Source of the DNA: Acidiferrobacterales bacterium
GTDB lineage: Bacteria; Pseudomonadota; Gammaproteobacteria; Acidiferrobacterales; Sulfurifustaceae
NCBI GenBank assembly: GCA_919902925.1
Contig: CAKKRZ010000014.1
Coordinates: 1-48,188 of the forward strand
Reading direction: 5' to 3'
Length of the DNA: 48,188 nucleotides
Positions 24,101 to 33,566 of the stretch are shown one piece after another. The notes under the pieces were generated by a model that made no database searches, was not told where the DNA came from, and was given only the letters and a program-made list of their open reading frames with translations. The translations under genes and the position numbers were made by a program. Numbering within the stretch: position 1 is the first letter of the stretch; each line of letters begins with the position of its first letter.

Positions 24101-27026
24101 AGGTGCAGGTCGCGCCCTGGGGCGCGGCCTCGTGACGACACTCGCTCACCTTGACCCACTTGTGCGTGTACTGCGTCAGGTAGGCGTTGCCCGAACCCTT
24201 GACGCGCGCCGCCTTGGTCTCGCGGTGTTCGACCAGCACGTCGATGCGCGTGCCGGTCACCACCTTGCCGTGTTCGTTCACCACCAGCGTCTTTAAGTTC
24301 GCCGGCTGGCCGGCCTTGAATACCCATTCGTCTATCTTCACGCCGACGAAGCGGTCGCGGCCGACGTAACGCGCGCCGGCGTCGCCGGCGATGTACTTGC
24401 CGCGATCGTCGCGCACCGCGCTCTCGACCGTGAGACGGCCGTACAGGATCTTCGCCACCGGTATCTTGAATTCGGTGATGCGCTGGCCCTGGGCATCGAC
24501 CTTGTCTTCCGACTGGTGAATGGTTTCGCTGTGCGGCTGGCCGTAGGCGTAGGTATCGAATGAGTAGCCATTGGTGGCCGGGTCTTCCGGGGTAAACGGC
24601 GTGGCCGTCACGATGGCGGTAACACGCGAGCCGGCCGAGGCGTAGGGCCCGCCGCCGTGCATCTTGGCCAGCGTGGTGATCTGCAGTTGATCGTCCGGGC
24701 GGAACAGCTTGCCGTTGAGATCGGTGGTCACGCGGAACGGCGCCGGTGTGAAGTCGGCGACCAGCACCTGCATCGCCGACCAGTTGCCGCCGTAGGAAGA
24801 CTGCAACTGGAAGCGGTACCAGCCGACCGCGCCGCTCTTCGGCACCGTGAAGCTGCCGCTGTGCGCGCCGTAGGCGTTGAGGGCGACGTCCTTCTTCTCA
24901 ATCACGACCTTGTCGGTCGGATCGACCACCTTGAGGGTATAGGTGCCGGGCGGCGGCGTGACAAAACGCTGATTGTCCTGATCGCGCACGAACAGCTTGT
25001 ATTCGATGGTGTCGCCGGCGCGATACACGCCCTGGGCGGTAAAACCCCAGGCGCGGATGTGACCGTGCAGCTTCTGGAAGGTGGGATACCAGTAATCCTC
25101 GCCGCTGCGTCCGCCGGCCGAGACATTGAATGTACCGGTCAGCGGCACCAGCGCCTGGTCGTTGCCCTTGAGCACGCGCACGGTCAGGTGCGGTCGGTTA
25201 CGGTGATAGCTGTGAGCGAAGGTCAATTGTGGATCGAGCTCGGCGCTGCCCGGCAGGCGGGCGATGCCCATGGCGTCGGTCTGCGCCTCGCGCTTCACCA
25301 CGGGCGCGGCCTCGAAGCGGCCGAAGGTCTCCTCGATCACCTGCACGCGCGCGCCGGGCACCGGCTGGCCGTTGTCGAAACGCGTCACCCATACCAGGCT
25401 GGCGTGATGGCCTAGTTTGACGTGTACGTGATAGGGCGTGACTTGCGAATAGAACCAGCGCGACTCGCGGTTGGTGCGGTGGAGGAGTGAAGGATCCGTG
25501 TCCCAGTAACCCTGGATGGCGCCAGAGCCGCCCGGGATCAACTCGCGCAGCTTGAGCGGCGTGTAGAAGGCCACGTTCTTCACCGGCTCGACCGTCAGCG
25601 TGCGTTCACCGGTATCGCGCCCGGCCGCGGTCAGTGTTTCGAATTCCAGGCGGATGCGGTTGAGGTTGGTCGCCACCACCGGCACGTGCGAATCGACGCC
25701 CTTCTCCATCACCGAGAAGGTGTGCTCGTAGACAAAATTGGGCAGGCGATTGTCGGTGGCGAAACCGAGGGCGAGCGCCTGCGGCAACGGGCGGCCGAAT
25801 TCGTCTTTCAGTCCGGCGGCATCGGCCTTCAGACGATAGAGGATATCGGCACGCAGCGGCCCAGGCAGCGACACGCCGTATTCCTGCCCGCGGCGATGTG
25901 GCTGTGTGAGACGCGAATAGGTGTAAACGTTCTCCCACGGGTCGTAGTCCTTGCGACCGCCGGCGAAGTCCGGTTCGGCGCGCAGCGCCTCCTTCAAGGT
26001 TTCCTTGATGACCGGAGACGTAAATATCAGCGTGGCGTATCCCTGCGGGTTGCAGAGCCCGACCTGCTTTGGGTCGGCGTCGGGCGCAATCAGGATGCCC
26101 TTGCCTTCGTTGGTCGAGCAACGCACGCCGACGACCCGGAATTCCGGATAGGTATCGAACGCCAGCACCATGCGCTGCTGCACGCTCTTCTCCGGTCCGA
26201 GCCGGGAGACGATGCCGGGTTCAACCTGCAGCGCCAGGCTGGCGTCGGGCGGGAGTTCCACCTTGGGGTTGATGAGGTAGGCGCGGTAGGCGGCGGCCGC
26301 CACGTCGCGGTCGCGACGCCCCTTGATCCCGGCCACCAGCCGCCGGCTGCTGTCGGCGACGAACACCAGAAAACGCGTGACCGTACCTTGGTCGCTGCGT
26401 TTCTTTTCAGACTCCGTGAGTTCGTCGAAACGACGGCGTGCCTCGGCGGCGTCGGGATCGTCAACCACGTCGAGCGCGATGCGCTTGCCGTCGGGTGCTT
26501 GCAGATACAGGTGTTGCGCCACCGACGCGCGTTCGACCGGCTGGTCGAAGGTGACGAAGATCACCGGATGGGTCGGCGATTTCCAGGTCTTGAAGTGGTA
26601 ATGGGCAACGCGCGGGCGCTGGGTGACGAACTCGTGCTGCACCGGCTGCGCCAGCGTGCCGCCGTCCTCGGTCTTGATGCCGGGTCGCACGGTGACGCGA
26701 TAGCGCGTCGATGGGCGCAGCGTGCTCTTCTCACCGAGCTGGCAGGCGAGCGTGGTGGTGTTAAGCCAGCGCCACTCGCAACCCGGATCGGGTTGCACGC
26801 CGATGGGAATCTCGGCGGCGGTGCGCTCCATGCGCCCGACCGGTACCACCGGGCGGTTGAACTGAAAGACGATCTGGCGACTGGCGGGAACGTCGTCGCC
26901 GTCCGGCGTGATGCGCAACAGCGCCAGCGGTTCTTTATTGGCATTGACCGTGGCCGTGTCGAAGGCGGCGTGGGCGGAATAAACAAGACTGGCGCAGGCC
27001 AGTGTGGCGGCAATCCATGTACGCAC
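21141..27026 (-). CDS. Bacterial alpha-2-macroglobulin (YfhM type)
   Basis: This 1961-residue periplasmic protein starts at a GTG (27026) after GGGGGAG. A signal peptide (1-20, ending AHA) is present. I do not see a convincing lipobox, so it may be soluble rather than the lipoprotein known from E. coli. Successive macroglobulin beta domains fill the first 1400 residues. The thioester motif CWEQ begins at Cys1451 (usually CLEQ). When cut by an invading protease the thioester becomes reactive and traps it. It is coupled to pbpC, the standard pairing in which PBP1C repairs the breached wall. nadA lies upstream on the same strand, 100 bases away. Confidence 0.93.
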   Translation of the reverse strand: MRTWIAATLACASLVYSAHAAFDTATVNANKEPLALLRITPDGDDVPASRQIVFQFNRPVVPVGRMERTAAEIPIGVQPDPGCEWRWLNTTTLACQLGEKSTLRPSTRYRVTVRPGIKTEDGGTLAQPVQHEFVTQRPRVAHYHFKTWKSPTHPVIFVTFDQPVERASVAQHLYLQAPDGKRIALDVVDDPDAAEARRRFDELTESEKKRSDQGTVTRFLVFVADSSRRLVAGIKGRRDRDVAAAAYRAYLINPKVELPPDASLALQVEPGIVSRLGPEKSVQQRMVLAFDTYPEFRVVGVRCSTNEGKGILIAPDADPKQVGLCNPQGYATLIFTSPVIKETLKEALRAEPDFAGGRKDYDPWENVYTYSRLTQPHRRGQEYGVSLPGPLRADILYRLKADAAGLKDEFGRPLPQALALGFATDNRLPNFVYEHTFSVMEKGVDSHVPVVATNLNRIRLEFETLTAAGRDTGERTLTVEPVKNVAFYTPLKLRELIPGGSGAIQGYWDTDPSLLHRTNRESRWFYSQVTPYHVHVKLGHHASLVWVTRFDNGQPVPGARVQVIEETFGRFEAAPVVKREAQTDAMGIARLPGSAELDPQLTFAHSYHRNRPHLTVRVLKGNDQALVPLTGTFNVSAGGRSGEDYWYPTFQKLHGHIRAWGFTAQGVYRAGDTIEYKLFVRDQDNQRFVTPPPGTYTLKVVDPTDKVVIEKKDVALNAYGAHSGSFTVPKSGAVGWYRFQLQSSYGGNWSAMQVLVADFTPAPFRVTTDLNGKLFRPDDQLQITTLAKMHGGGPYASAGSRVTAIVTATPFTPEDPATNGYSFDTYAYGQPHSETIHQSEDKVDAQGQRITEFKIPVAKILYGRLTVESAVRDDRGKYIAGDAGARYVGRDRFVGVKIDEWVFKAGQPANLKTLVVNEHGKVVTGTRIDVLVEHRETKAARVKGSGNAYLTQYTHKWVKVSECRHEAAPQGATCTFTPPGAGGYRIVASIKDTRGRAHATQTQRWAVGRGQVVWEGEAGHGLDVLPEKTELKVGDKARFLVQNPFPGAQALITVERLGVMKTWVRKFDNSAELIEIPVTPDLLPGFYVSVMVASPRVAKPIQDGTVDLGKPAFRIGYARVKVKDPFKELKYEVQAQKKVYKPRDTVTVNLRALTQQGKPVDSEIAVVVLDEAVFDLIQGGRRYYDPYDAFYQLGALDMRNYNLLTQLLGRRQYEKKGANAGGDGGSDAAMRSVFKFVSYWNPSLKPDAQGRASFTFQVPDNLTGWRVLAVGVNRHDLMGLGEGTFQVTQATEVRPSLPNQVMEGDAFEARFTVMNRTDKARDLEVTISAQGALKTGAPATVTHRVRAEPFKRVTVGLPLTAGRHGDIRYRVRAGDASDRDALTLTMPVIRRQALETAATYGTTTQNTVSERFAFPADMRGDIGRISVVMSPSVIGAVEGAFAYLREYPYVCWEQRLTKGVMASHYINLKSYMPPTFQWPEAKSLPAVTLADAANFQAPNGGMSYYIPTDNRVDPYLSAYTAIAFNWLRAAGHEIPSGVEDRLHNYLLTFLRRDAAPEWYTRGMSSTVRAVALAALADRGRITLADLERYRPHLKEMSLFGKAHYLMAAMRVPGSEPIRTEAINLIRAHANETGGKYIFSEQVDFAYKQILDSSLRANCAVLTAFVANEDPARGKSAATDVPFKLVRTITQTRKQSYRWENTQENMFCMNALIDYARQYEKENPEMLIRVALNGQSLGQGRLSGFRAPTIDIGRDVTPADPGKKTTMTINREGTGRLYYSARLQYSPVTLKPRPINSGIEVEREYNVERNGRWVLLKEPMQIKQGELVRVDLFVSLPAARNFVVVDDPVPGGLEPVNRQLATASKVDADKGKFLYGEGSIWWRHGDWHEYGIEYWSFYHQELRHHAARFYSQYLPAGRYHLSYIAQAIAPGNFTVGPTHAEEMYDPDVFGKSAPGILKVDTP

Positions 27027-27126
27027 GGGTTCTCCCCCTGGGGAATTATTATGATTTGCCGGGATACTTTACTACTACCGGGGGCGAATCCGGGAGGGGG
27101 CCGACCCGGTGTGGGGCGAAGGACGA

Positions 27127-28203
27127 TCAGTGGCGGGCGACAACCGGCTGGGGAGCAGCGTTTGCGCTGAATTCCAGCATGCGGCGGGTGGCGCGCAGGG
27201 CCTTGATCCGAATGGCTTCGTCGACGTGGATTTCGTTTTCACCGGTTTCGAGGGTATGGGCAAGGGTGTCGAGATCGTTCATGGACATCCACGGGCAATG
27301 CGCGCAGCTCACGCAGGTGGCGCCTTCGCCGGCGCTCGGCGCCTCCAGCAGCGTCTTGCCGGGGGCGAACTGGTGCATCTTGTAGAAGATGCCTTTGTCG
27401 GTGGCGACGATGAATTTCTGCTCCGGCCGGTCGATCACCGCGCGGATCAGCTGACTGGTGGAGCCGATGACCTCGGCCTGCGCCAGCACCGGGGCCGGCG
27501 ATTCCGGGTGGGCGATGATGACGGCGTCCGGATGCTGGCGCTTGAGTGCCGCCAGTGCCGTGCCCTTGAACTCGTCGTGCACCACACAGTGGCCGGGCCA
27601 CAGCAGCATGTCGGCGCCGGTCTTGCGCTGGATATAGTCACCGAGGTGCTTGTCCGGCGCCCAGAGAATCTTTTCGCCGCGGTCGCGCAGGTGCTCGATC
27701 ACCTTCACCGCGATGCTCGAGGTCACCACCCAGTCGGCGCGCGCCTTCACCGCCGCGCTGGTGTTGGAGTAGACCACCACCGTGCGGTCGGGGTTGGCGT
27801 CGCAAAACGGGATGAAACGGTCGGCAGGACATTCGAGGTCAAGCGAGCACTCGGCCTTGAGTGTCGGCATCAACACGCGCTTTTCAGGGTTGAGTATCTT
27901 GGCGGTCTCGCCCATAAAGCGCACGCCGGCGACCACCAGCGTTTTGGCCGGATGCTGGTGGCCGAAGCGCGCCATCTCCAGCGAGTCGCTGACGAAACCG
28001 CCGGTCTCCTCGGCCAGCCGCTGCAAGTCCTCGTGCACGTAATAATGCGCGACCAGCACCGCATCCTGTTTCTTCAGCAACTGCTTGATGTGTTCAATGA
28101 GCGCCGCCTTCTCGGCCGGCGCGTGCCGCGGCGTACGCCCCATGACCTCGAGGGTCGCGGGGACCTCGATGACCGGGATGCGGGGGGCGGTCGCTGGGCT
28201 CAT
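27127..28203 (-). CDS. nadA: Quinolinate synthase NadA
   Basis: This 358-residue cytosolic [4Fe-4S] enzyme condenses iminoaspartate with dihydroxyacetone phosphate to give quinolinate for NAD synthesis. The cluster cysteines are Cys119 (in KAECSLD), Cys206 (in PGHCVVH) and Cys303 in the C-terminal C-x2-C-x2-C motif (297, 300, 303). HYYVHEDLQ (53-61) and HPESPAPVL lie in the active site. I take the ATG at 28203, which has AGG ten bases upstream. Longer readings add a sequence with no NadA homology. It is transcribed toward the alpha-2-macroglobulin gene and diverges from the TPR/ankyrin gene. Confidence 0.95.
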   Translation of the reverse strand: MSPATAPRIPVIEVPATLEVMGRTPRHAPAEKAALIEHIKQLLKKQDAVLVAHYYVHEDLQRLAEETGGFVSDSLEMARFGHQHPAKTLVVAGVRFMGETAKILNPEKRVLMPTLKAECSLDLECPADRFIPFCDANPDRTVVVYSNTSAAVKARADWVVTSSIAVKVIEHLRDRGEKILWAPDKHLGDYIQRKTGADMLLWPGHCVVHDEFKGTALAALKRQHPDAVIIAHPESPAPVLAQAEVIGSTSQLIRAVIDRPEQKFIVATDKGIFYKMHQFAPGKTLLEAPSAGEGATCVSCAHCPWMSMNDLDTLAHTLETGENEIHVDEAIRIKALRATRRMLEFSANAAPQPVVARH

Positions 28204-28452
28204 GGGACACCTGTCTCGGGCCGGAATTCTATCCGAACCACCGGATTTCGTCTGGCAACCACCACATCTGGTGGGACTAGGATCATGCTGTTGCTGCATC
28301 AGTATGGCACCAGTCCGCGTATCGGGTAATATTCCTAGCGATTTTGAATGGGAATAGGGAAATACAAGGATAAACTGCGTAACAGATCCGGCCTGCACCA
28401 TTTCTAACCAGCGCATGGGCAATCATTTGCGCGAAACTAAGGGAGAAAGAGT

Positions 28453-30126
28453 ATGTCGAGCCGCGAGATTCGCCTGAGTGTTCTGGCTGTCATTCTCCTG
28501 TTGGCGCTTGGTTACCTGTTGTTCGGGCCTGACTCGTATTTCCGTTCTCGTGGTGCCCAGTACCCGCAGACCACATACAAGGCATTGCCGGGGAACAATG
28601 AGATTGTCTCTGTCACGCTGATCGAGGTCAGCACATATAAAGCGGAACTGGAGATCGAGTACTTCTACAACGGCGCCGTTGGCCCATATGCACTTCTGCA
28701 TATTGAAATACCATTATCTGCAGATAGTGCCGATACCACTAAACAAATCCGCACCGCCGTTCGAATCAATACGGGAAAAAACAAGATAAAGGCCCCGGTA
28801 CATCGGTTCCTGTCCGGTGTTCCGGCCAAGCTTCAAACAAAAACCGCGAAGGTTGCCATACTCCGCCCGGGTGGAGGGGAGCTGGTTAGCCGGACATTCG
28901 AGCAGACAATTTATTGGCCCTCCTCGGATCAATTTTCACTGGCCTCTAACGAGCTTGGGGAGGTTGAACGGCTTTACAAGCTATGCGTGGACACCATCGA
29001 TTCCGAACGTGATCTTGACAATGCCAAGCGTGGATTGGAGAAAATACTGCTTGCAAAACCAGAATACGTGCCTGCCTACGCGGAACTGGCGCGCTATCAA
29101 ATGAAAACCAACTGGAGCCCAGACGGACTGGCCCAAGCCGAGCAATCGCTCAACACCGCTTTACGTCTCGATCCCAATCACGCCAATAGCCACGTTCTGA
29201 TCGGATACGTCTATACACATCAGCGCCGTTTCAAGGAGGCCGAGGCAGCCCTTCGGAAGGCGGAAAAAATCGGCACCGGAAATATCTGGCTTTATACAAA
29301 TTGGGGCGTACTTCGCGCACTCGAGGGCAAACGACACGAAGCCATTGAGAAATACCGGAAAGCGATAGAGGCGCCGCCAAGCCTCAAAACCCACGAGCGG
29401 GCCCGTTCCGATGCCTACGTACATCTGCTGGAAATCTTCACTGCGGATAAACGTTGGTCGGAAGCAGATACTTTGCATCAACAACGTATAACCAAATACC
29501 CCGACAACGGGTGTCACAAAGCTGACTACGCGTTATTTCACCTAGTCCGGAACGGGGACCATGAAAATGCGATCGCCATCGGCAGCAAGGCGCTCGAGCA
29601 GCAGTGCCCAGTGCAGCACATTGACGAACGGCTCATTCTGGCCATGGCCTATTACACGAAGTGGGCGAAGCTCCTGGGTTCTGGCGCCGATGCCCGCACA
29701 GCAGATCAGCACTTCAATCGTGGTCAGGCCTTATATTCGGACATGCCCAAACTGCTGTATTCACTTGCACGTTCGTCGCATACGGCGACAGTCATCCCTT
29801 CCCTGAAACGACGCGGCATTGTGGTTGACGCCCCCGATCGTGAAGGCATTTCGGCGCTGGTTCACAGCATTATCAACCGCGATATGGTGGCGACGGATAA
29901 CCTGATCCGTCATGGGTCGAACGTCAACCAAAGGTTGAACGCCGACGGTCTGACGCCGCTTATGCTAGCAGCTTCGCGCGGCGACTATGATTTTGTCGCC
30001 ATGCTTCTCAGAAAGGGAGCGGATCGCAATTTACGGACCCGCTCGGGCTACACAGCGGAACGTATCGCAGCAATGGGTGGCCACAAGAAGATCGCTGCGT
30101 TACTCACTGCCCGTCCTGACGTTTAA
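28453..30126 (+). CDS. Membrane-anchored TPR and ankyrin-repeat protein
   Basis: This 557-residue protein starts at an ATG after AAGGGAG. A single N-terminal transmembrane segment (8-25) anchors it, most likely with the rest in the periplasm. Residues 30-150 are strand-rich and unassigned. Residues about 165-310 form tetratricopeptide repeats (AYAELARYQ, NHANSHVLIGYVYTHQRRFKEAE, LYTNWGVLRALEGKRHEAIEKY). The C-terminal 100 residues are ankyrin repeats (GLTPLMLAASRGDYDFVAMLL). Both repeat types bind proteins. It interrupts the nadA-glmS interval on the opposite strand. Its base composition is lower in G+C than that of its neighbours, so it may be a later arrival. Its partner is unknown. Confidence 0.85.
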   Translation: MSSREIRLSVLAVILLLALGYLLFGPDSYFRSRGAQYPQTTYKALPGNNEIVSVTLIEVSTYKAELEIEYFYNGAVGPYALLHIEIPLSADSADTTKQIRTAVRINTGKNKIKAPVHRFLSGVPAKLQTKTAKVAILRPGGGELVSRTFEQTIYWPSSDQFSLASNELGEVERLYKLCVDTIDSERDLDNAKRGLEKILLAKPEYVPAYAELARYQMKTNWSPDGLAQAEQSLNTALRLDPNHANSHVLIGYVYTHQRRFKEAEAALRKAEKIGTGNIWLYTNWGVLRALEGKRHEAIEKYRKAIEAPPSLKTHERARSDAYVHLLEIFTADKRWSEADTLHQQRITKYPDNGCHKADYALFHLVRNGDHENAIAIGSKALEQQCPVQHIDERLILAMAYYTKWAKLLGSGADARTADQHFNRGQALYSDMPKLLYSLARSSHTATVIPSLKRRGIVVDAPDREGISALVHSIINRDMVATDNLIRHGSNVNQRLNADGLTPLMLAASRGDYDFVAMLLRKGADRNLRTRSGYTAERIAAMGGHKKIAALLTARPDV

Positions 30127-30173
30127 CAAGGGCATCAACAAAAATACTGTTGAAGCAACTATCAGGGCGGGCT

Positions 30174-32000
30174 TTACTCCACCGTCACCGATTTGGCGAG
30201 ATTGCGGGGCTTGTCGACGTCGGTGCCTTTCTTCAGGGCGGCATGGTAGGCAAGCAGTTGCACGGGGATGGCGTGCACGATGGGTGACAGCACGCCGGCG
30301 TGGCGTGGGGTGCGGATGACGTGCACGCCGGTGGAATCGGCGAAGTGAGAATCGAGATCGGCGAACACATACAGCTCGCCGCCACGGGCGCGCACTTCCT
30401 GCATGTTGGACTTCACCTTTTCGAGCAATGCGTCGTTGGGTGCGATCACCACCACCGGCATGTCGCGGTCGACCAGCGCCAGCGGGCCGTGCTTGAGTTC
30501 GCCGGCCGGATAGGCCTCGGCGTGGATGTAGGAAATTTCCTTGAGCTTGAGCGCGCCTTCGAGCGCGATCGGGTAATGCAGGCCGCGGCCCAGGAACAGG
30601 GCGTGTTGCTTGTTGGCAAAACGCTCGGCCCAGGCCTGGATCTGCGGTTCCAGATTCAGCGCATGCTGCACGCTGCCCGGCAGGTGGCGCAGGGCCTCGA
30701 TCAGGCCGTGTTCGTCTTGCGTGGTGAGCCGGCCACGCAGCTTGGCCAGCACCATGGTCAGAATGAACAACGCCACCAGTTGGGTGGTGAAGGCCTTGGT
30801 CGAGGCGACGCCGATCTCGGCGCCGGCGCGGGTGTAGAACACCAGCTTCGAGGCGCGCGGGATGGCGCTCTCGCGCACGTTGCAGATCGATAGCGTGCGT
30901 TCGTGACCGAGCGACTTGGCGCGCTTGAGCGCTTCCATGGTGTCGAGCGTCTCGCCCGACTGCGAAATGGTGACGATCAGCTGGCGCGGGTTGGGGATCG
31001 AGTCGCGATAGCGATACTCGTGCCCCAACTCGACCTGGCAGGGAATGCGCGCGATCTTTTCCAGCCACAGGCGAGCGACCTGGCTGGCGTAATGGCTGGT
31101 GCCGGCGGCGAGGATCAACACGCTGTCGATATCCTTTAATACTGCCTCGGCGTCGTCGCCGAACAACGCCGGGCTGACGCCGGCATTGATCACCGCTTCC
31201 AGCGTATCGGTGATCGCGCGCGGTTGTTCGTGGATTTCCTTCTGCATGTAATGACGGTAGGGGCCAAGCTCGACCGCGTCGTCGCTGGCCTCGGAAATCC
31301 GTTCCGGCCGCGTCACCGGCTGACCGTCGCGATCCACCACGGTCACGTCCTCGCGGGTCACCGCGGCGACGTCGCCCTCGTCGAGATAAATGACGCGGCG
31401 CGTGACCGGCAGCAGCGCCGAGACATCGGAGGCGAAATAGTTGGCACGGTCACCGCGTCCGATCAACAGCGGGCAACCGATGCGAGCGCAGCACATCAGG
31501 TCCGGCGATTTCAGCGCCACCACGCCGATGGCGTAGGCGCCGTGCAGTTCGGCCACTGCCTTGCGCGTGGCCGTGAACAGGTCGCCGGACTGGCTGAAGT
31601 AATGGTGGATCAGGTGGGCGATGACTTCGGTATCGGTCTGGGAATCAAAGGAATAACCGAGCCCCATCAGCCGGGCGCGCTGTTCCTCGTGGTTCTCGAT
31701 GATGCCGTTGTGGACCACGGCGATCTCGTCGTGCGAGATCATCGGGTGGGCGTTGTTCTCGGTGACGCCGCCGTGCGTGGCCCAGCGGGTGTGGCCGATG
31801 CCGATCAGGCCGGTGAGCTTCTGGCTGTTCGCCTCGCGCTCCATCTCGGCCACGCGTCCGACACGACGTACGCGCTTGAGGCCGCCGTTCAGCACCGCGA
31901 TGCCGGAGGAATCGTAGCCGCGGTATTCGAGGCGCCGCAGCCCCTCGATCAGCATCGGCACAACGTTGTCCCGGGCGAGCCCGCCGACAATGCCACACAT
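30174..32000 (-). CDS. glmS: Glutamine-fructose-6-phosphate aminotransferase GlmS
   Basis: This 608-residue enzyme makes glucosamine 6-phosphate, the first step toward UDP-GlcNAc for peptidoglycan and lipopolysaccharide. After Met removal Cys2 is the glutaminase nucleophile ([11 protein letters not shown]). Two SIS sugar-isomerase domains follow (AAGTSHYAS near 300, and a second near 460). The C-terminal loop ends [13 protein letters not shown], the catalytic tail of the family. GGAG precedes the ATG. glmU lies upstream, with an intergenic hairpin repeat between them (32019-32142). No riboswitch or ribozyme is visible in the leader. Confidence 0.97.
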   Translation of the reverse strand: MCGIVGGLARDNVVPMLIEGLRRLEYRGYDSSGIAVLNGGLKRVRRVGRVAEMEREANSQKLTGLIGIGHTRWATHGGVTENNAHPMISHDEIAVVHNGIIENHEEQRARLMGLGYSFDSQTDTEVIAHLIHHYFSQSGDLFTATRKAVAELHGAYAIGVVALKSPDLMCCARIGCPLLIGRGDRANYFASDVSALLPVTRRVIYLDEGDVAAVTREDVTVVDRDGQPVTRPERISEASDDAVELGPYRHYMQKEIHEQPRAITDTLEAVINAGVSPALFGDDAEAVLKDIDSVLILAAGTSHYASQVARLWLEKIARIPCQVELGHEYRYRDSIPNPRQLIVTISQSGETLDTMEALKRAKSLGHERTLSICNVRESAIPRASKLVFYTRAGAEIGVASTKAFTTQLVALFILTMVLAKLRGRLTTQDEHGLIEALRHLPGSVQHALNLEPQIQAWAERFANKQHALFLGRGLHYPIALEGALKLKEISYIHAEAYPAGELKHGPLALVDRDMPVVVIAPNDALLEKVKSNMQEVRARGGELYVFADLDSHFADSTGVHVIRTPRHAGVLSPIVHAIPVQLLAYHAALKKGTDVDKPRNLAKSVTVE

Positions 32001-32018
32001 ATTTACTCTCCGGGAATA

Positions 32019-32142
32019 CGCAGATGAACGCGGATGTATCGAATGATGAACGCAGATGGATTCATCGTTCCTGGGAACCCTGTGTTGTCCTTCCTGTTAT
32101 CCGCGTTTATCTGTTGCATATATCTGCGTGCATCTGCGGATC
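32019..32142. repeat. Intergenic palindromic repeat between glmU and glmS
   Basis: CAGATGAACGCGGATG at the left and ATCTGCGTGCATCTGCGG at the right form an imperfect long inverted repeat. A second internal motif GATGAACGCAGAT is present. A sister copy with the same arms sits at 36001-36095, between atpG and atpD. It fills almost the whole gap between the two genes, so the transcript here would fold into a long hairpin. Confidence 0.75.
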
Positions 32143-33511
32143 AGGTATTTTTCTTCTTTACCGGCCGCTTCCAGCCCTTGACGGTTCTCTGCTCGGCGCG
32201 CGTCAGCGTGAGTTCGCCGGCCGGCGCATCCTTCGAGATCACCGAACCGGCGCCGAGGGTGGCGCCGTCGCCGACCGTGACCGGCGCGACCAGCACGCAG
32301 TTGGCGCCGACCGAGGCGTTGTCGCCGATAATGCTGCGATGTTTGTGGGCGCCGTCGTAGTTGGCGGTGACGGCGCCGGCACCGATGTTGACCTTCTCGC
32401 CGACGGTGGCGTCGCCGATGTAGGCCAGATGGTTGGCCTTGCTGTCCGCGGCGATCTGGGAGTTCTTGACCTCGACGAAGTTGCCGATGTGCACGCGATC
32501 GGCGAGCCGGGTGCCGGGGCGCAGACGCGCGAACGGCCCGATGCGGCAGTCGGCGCCGATCACCGCTTCCTCGATCACGCAGTTGGGCTGGATGACCGTG
32601 CCATGGCCGATGACGGCGTCGCGGATGATGTTGTTCGGTCCGATGACGACGCCGTCGCCGAGATCGACCTTGCCTTCCAGCACGACGTTGACGTCGATGA
32701 CCACGTCGCGCCCGGCCCTGAGGCTGCCGCGCAGGTCGAAGCGCGCGGGATCGCGCAGGGTCACGCCCTGCTGCATCGCTTCATCGGCCCGGTCTTTCTG
32801 GAAATGGCGTTCCACGCGTGCAAGCTCCTGGGGACTGTTGACGCCGAGTATCTCCGCAACCTCGGTGGCGGTGTGACTGCCGATCGGCTGGCCTTCGGCC
32901 GCGGCCATGCCGATTATATCCGTAAGATAGTACTCCCCCTGGGCATTGTGGTTGCGCAGCGCGGCGACCCAGCCTTTCAGGCGGCCGGCCGGGGCGGCCA
33001 GGAAGCCGGTGTTGATCTCGTCGATGGCCCGCTCCGCGGCCGTGGCGTCCTTGTCCTCGACAATCCGCGCAACCCGGCCGGCCGGGTCGCGCACGATGCG
33101 GCCGTAACCGGCGGGATTCTCCAGCCGGGCGGTCAACACCCCGAGCCCATCGCCGGCCGCGGCGATCAGCTGTTTAAGCGTCGCGGCCCGGATCAGCGGC
33201 ACGTCGCCGTAGAGCACCAGCACGCGCGCATCGCTGGCTACGGACGGCAACGCCTGGGCGAGCGCGTGACCGGTACCGTGCTGCTCGGCCTGGTGGACCC
33301 AGTTTATTTCCGGATCGCTGACGGCGGCGCGCACCTGTTCCCCGCCGTGGCCATAGACCACGTGCATGGCGCGTGGCGACAGCGTGCGCGCCGTGGCCAG
33401 CACGTGCGCCAGCATCGGCCGGCCGGCCACCGCGTGCAGCACTTTTGGCCGACGGGAGCGCATGCGTTTGCCCTGGCCGGCGGCGAGGATGACGATCTCA
33501 AGGGAGGACAT
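32141..33511 (-). CDS. glmU: Bifunctional GlmU (N-acetylglucosamine-1-phosphate uridyltransferase / acetyltransferase)
   Basis: The 456 residues equal the usual length. The N-terminal pyrophosphorylase domain opens with LAAGQGKRM (9-17) and has the SRRPK Lys (21-23). The C-terminal left-handed beta-helix (about 250-430) carries the hexapeptide repeats of acyltransferases and His/Lys residues of the acetyl-CoA site. Together they turn glucosamine 1-phosphate into UDP-GlcNAc. I take the ATG at 33511 because earlier starts add sequence without homology. The ribosome site there is weak. The next gene downstream in the pathway, glmS, follows on the same strand. Confidence 0.96.
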   Translation of the reverse strand: MSSLEIVILAAGQGKRMRSRRPKVLHAVAGRPMLAHVLATARTLSPRAMHVVYGHGGEQVRAAVSDPEINWVHQAEQHGTGHALAQALPSVASDARVLVLYGDVPLIRAATLKQLIAAAGDGLGVLTARLENPAGYGRIVRDPAGRVARIVEDKDATAAERAIDEINTGFLAAPAGRLKGWVAALRNHNAQGEYYLTDIIGMAAAEGQPIGSHTATEVAEILGVNSPQELARVERHFQKDRADEAMQQGVTLRDPARFDLRGSLRAGRDVVIDVNVVLEGKVDLGDGVVIGPNNIIRDAVIGHGTVIQPNCVIEEAVIGADCRIGPFARLRPGTRLADRVHIGNFVEVKNSQIAADSKANHLAYIGDATVGEKVNIGAGAVTANYDGAHKHRSIIGDNASVGANCVLVAPVTVGDGATLGAGSVISKDAPAGELTLTRAEQRTVKGWKRPVKKKNT

Positions 33512-33566
33512 GGTGTGCGGGGCATTGTAATCACGCCCTGGAGCGCGCGCCAACGCGCGCACCGGT

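Noticed and set aside
25686-27170. Open frame of 494 residues on the plus strand
   Set aside because: It is antisense to the N-terminal part of the alpha-2-macroglobulin gene and composition-biased.
28204-28422. N-terminal extension of NadA
   Set aside because: The added residues are not NadA-like. The ATG at 28203 gives the normal length.
32001-32140. glmS ribozyme or other riboswitch
   Set aside because: The gap is filled by a palindromic repeat shared with the atp operon. No ribozyme core is visible.
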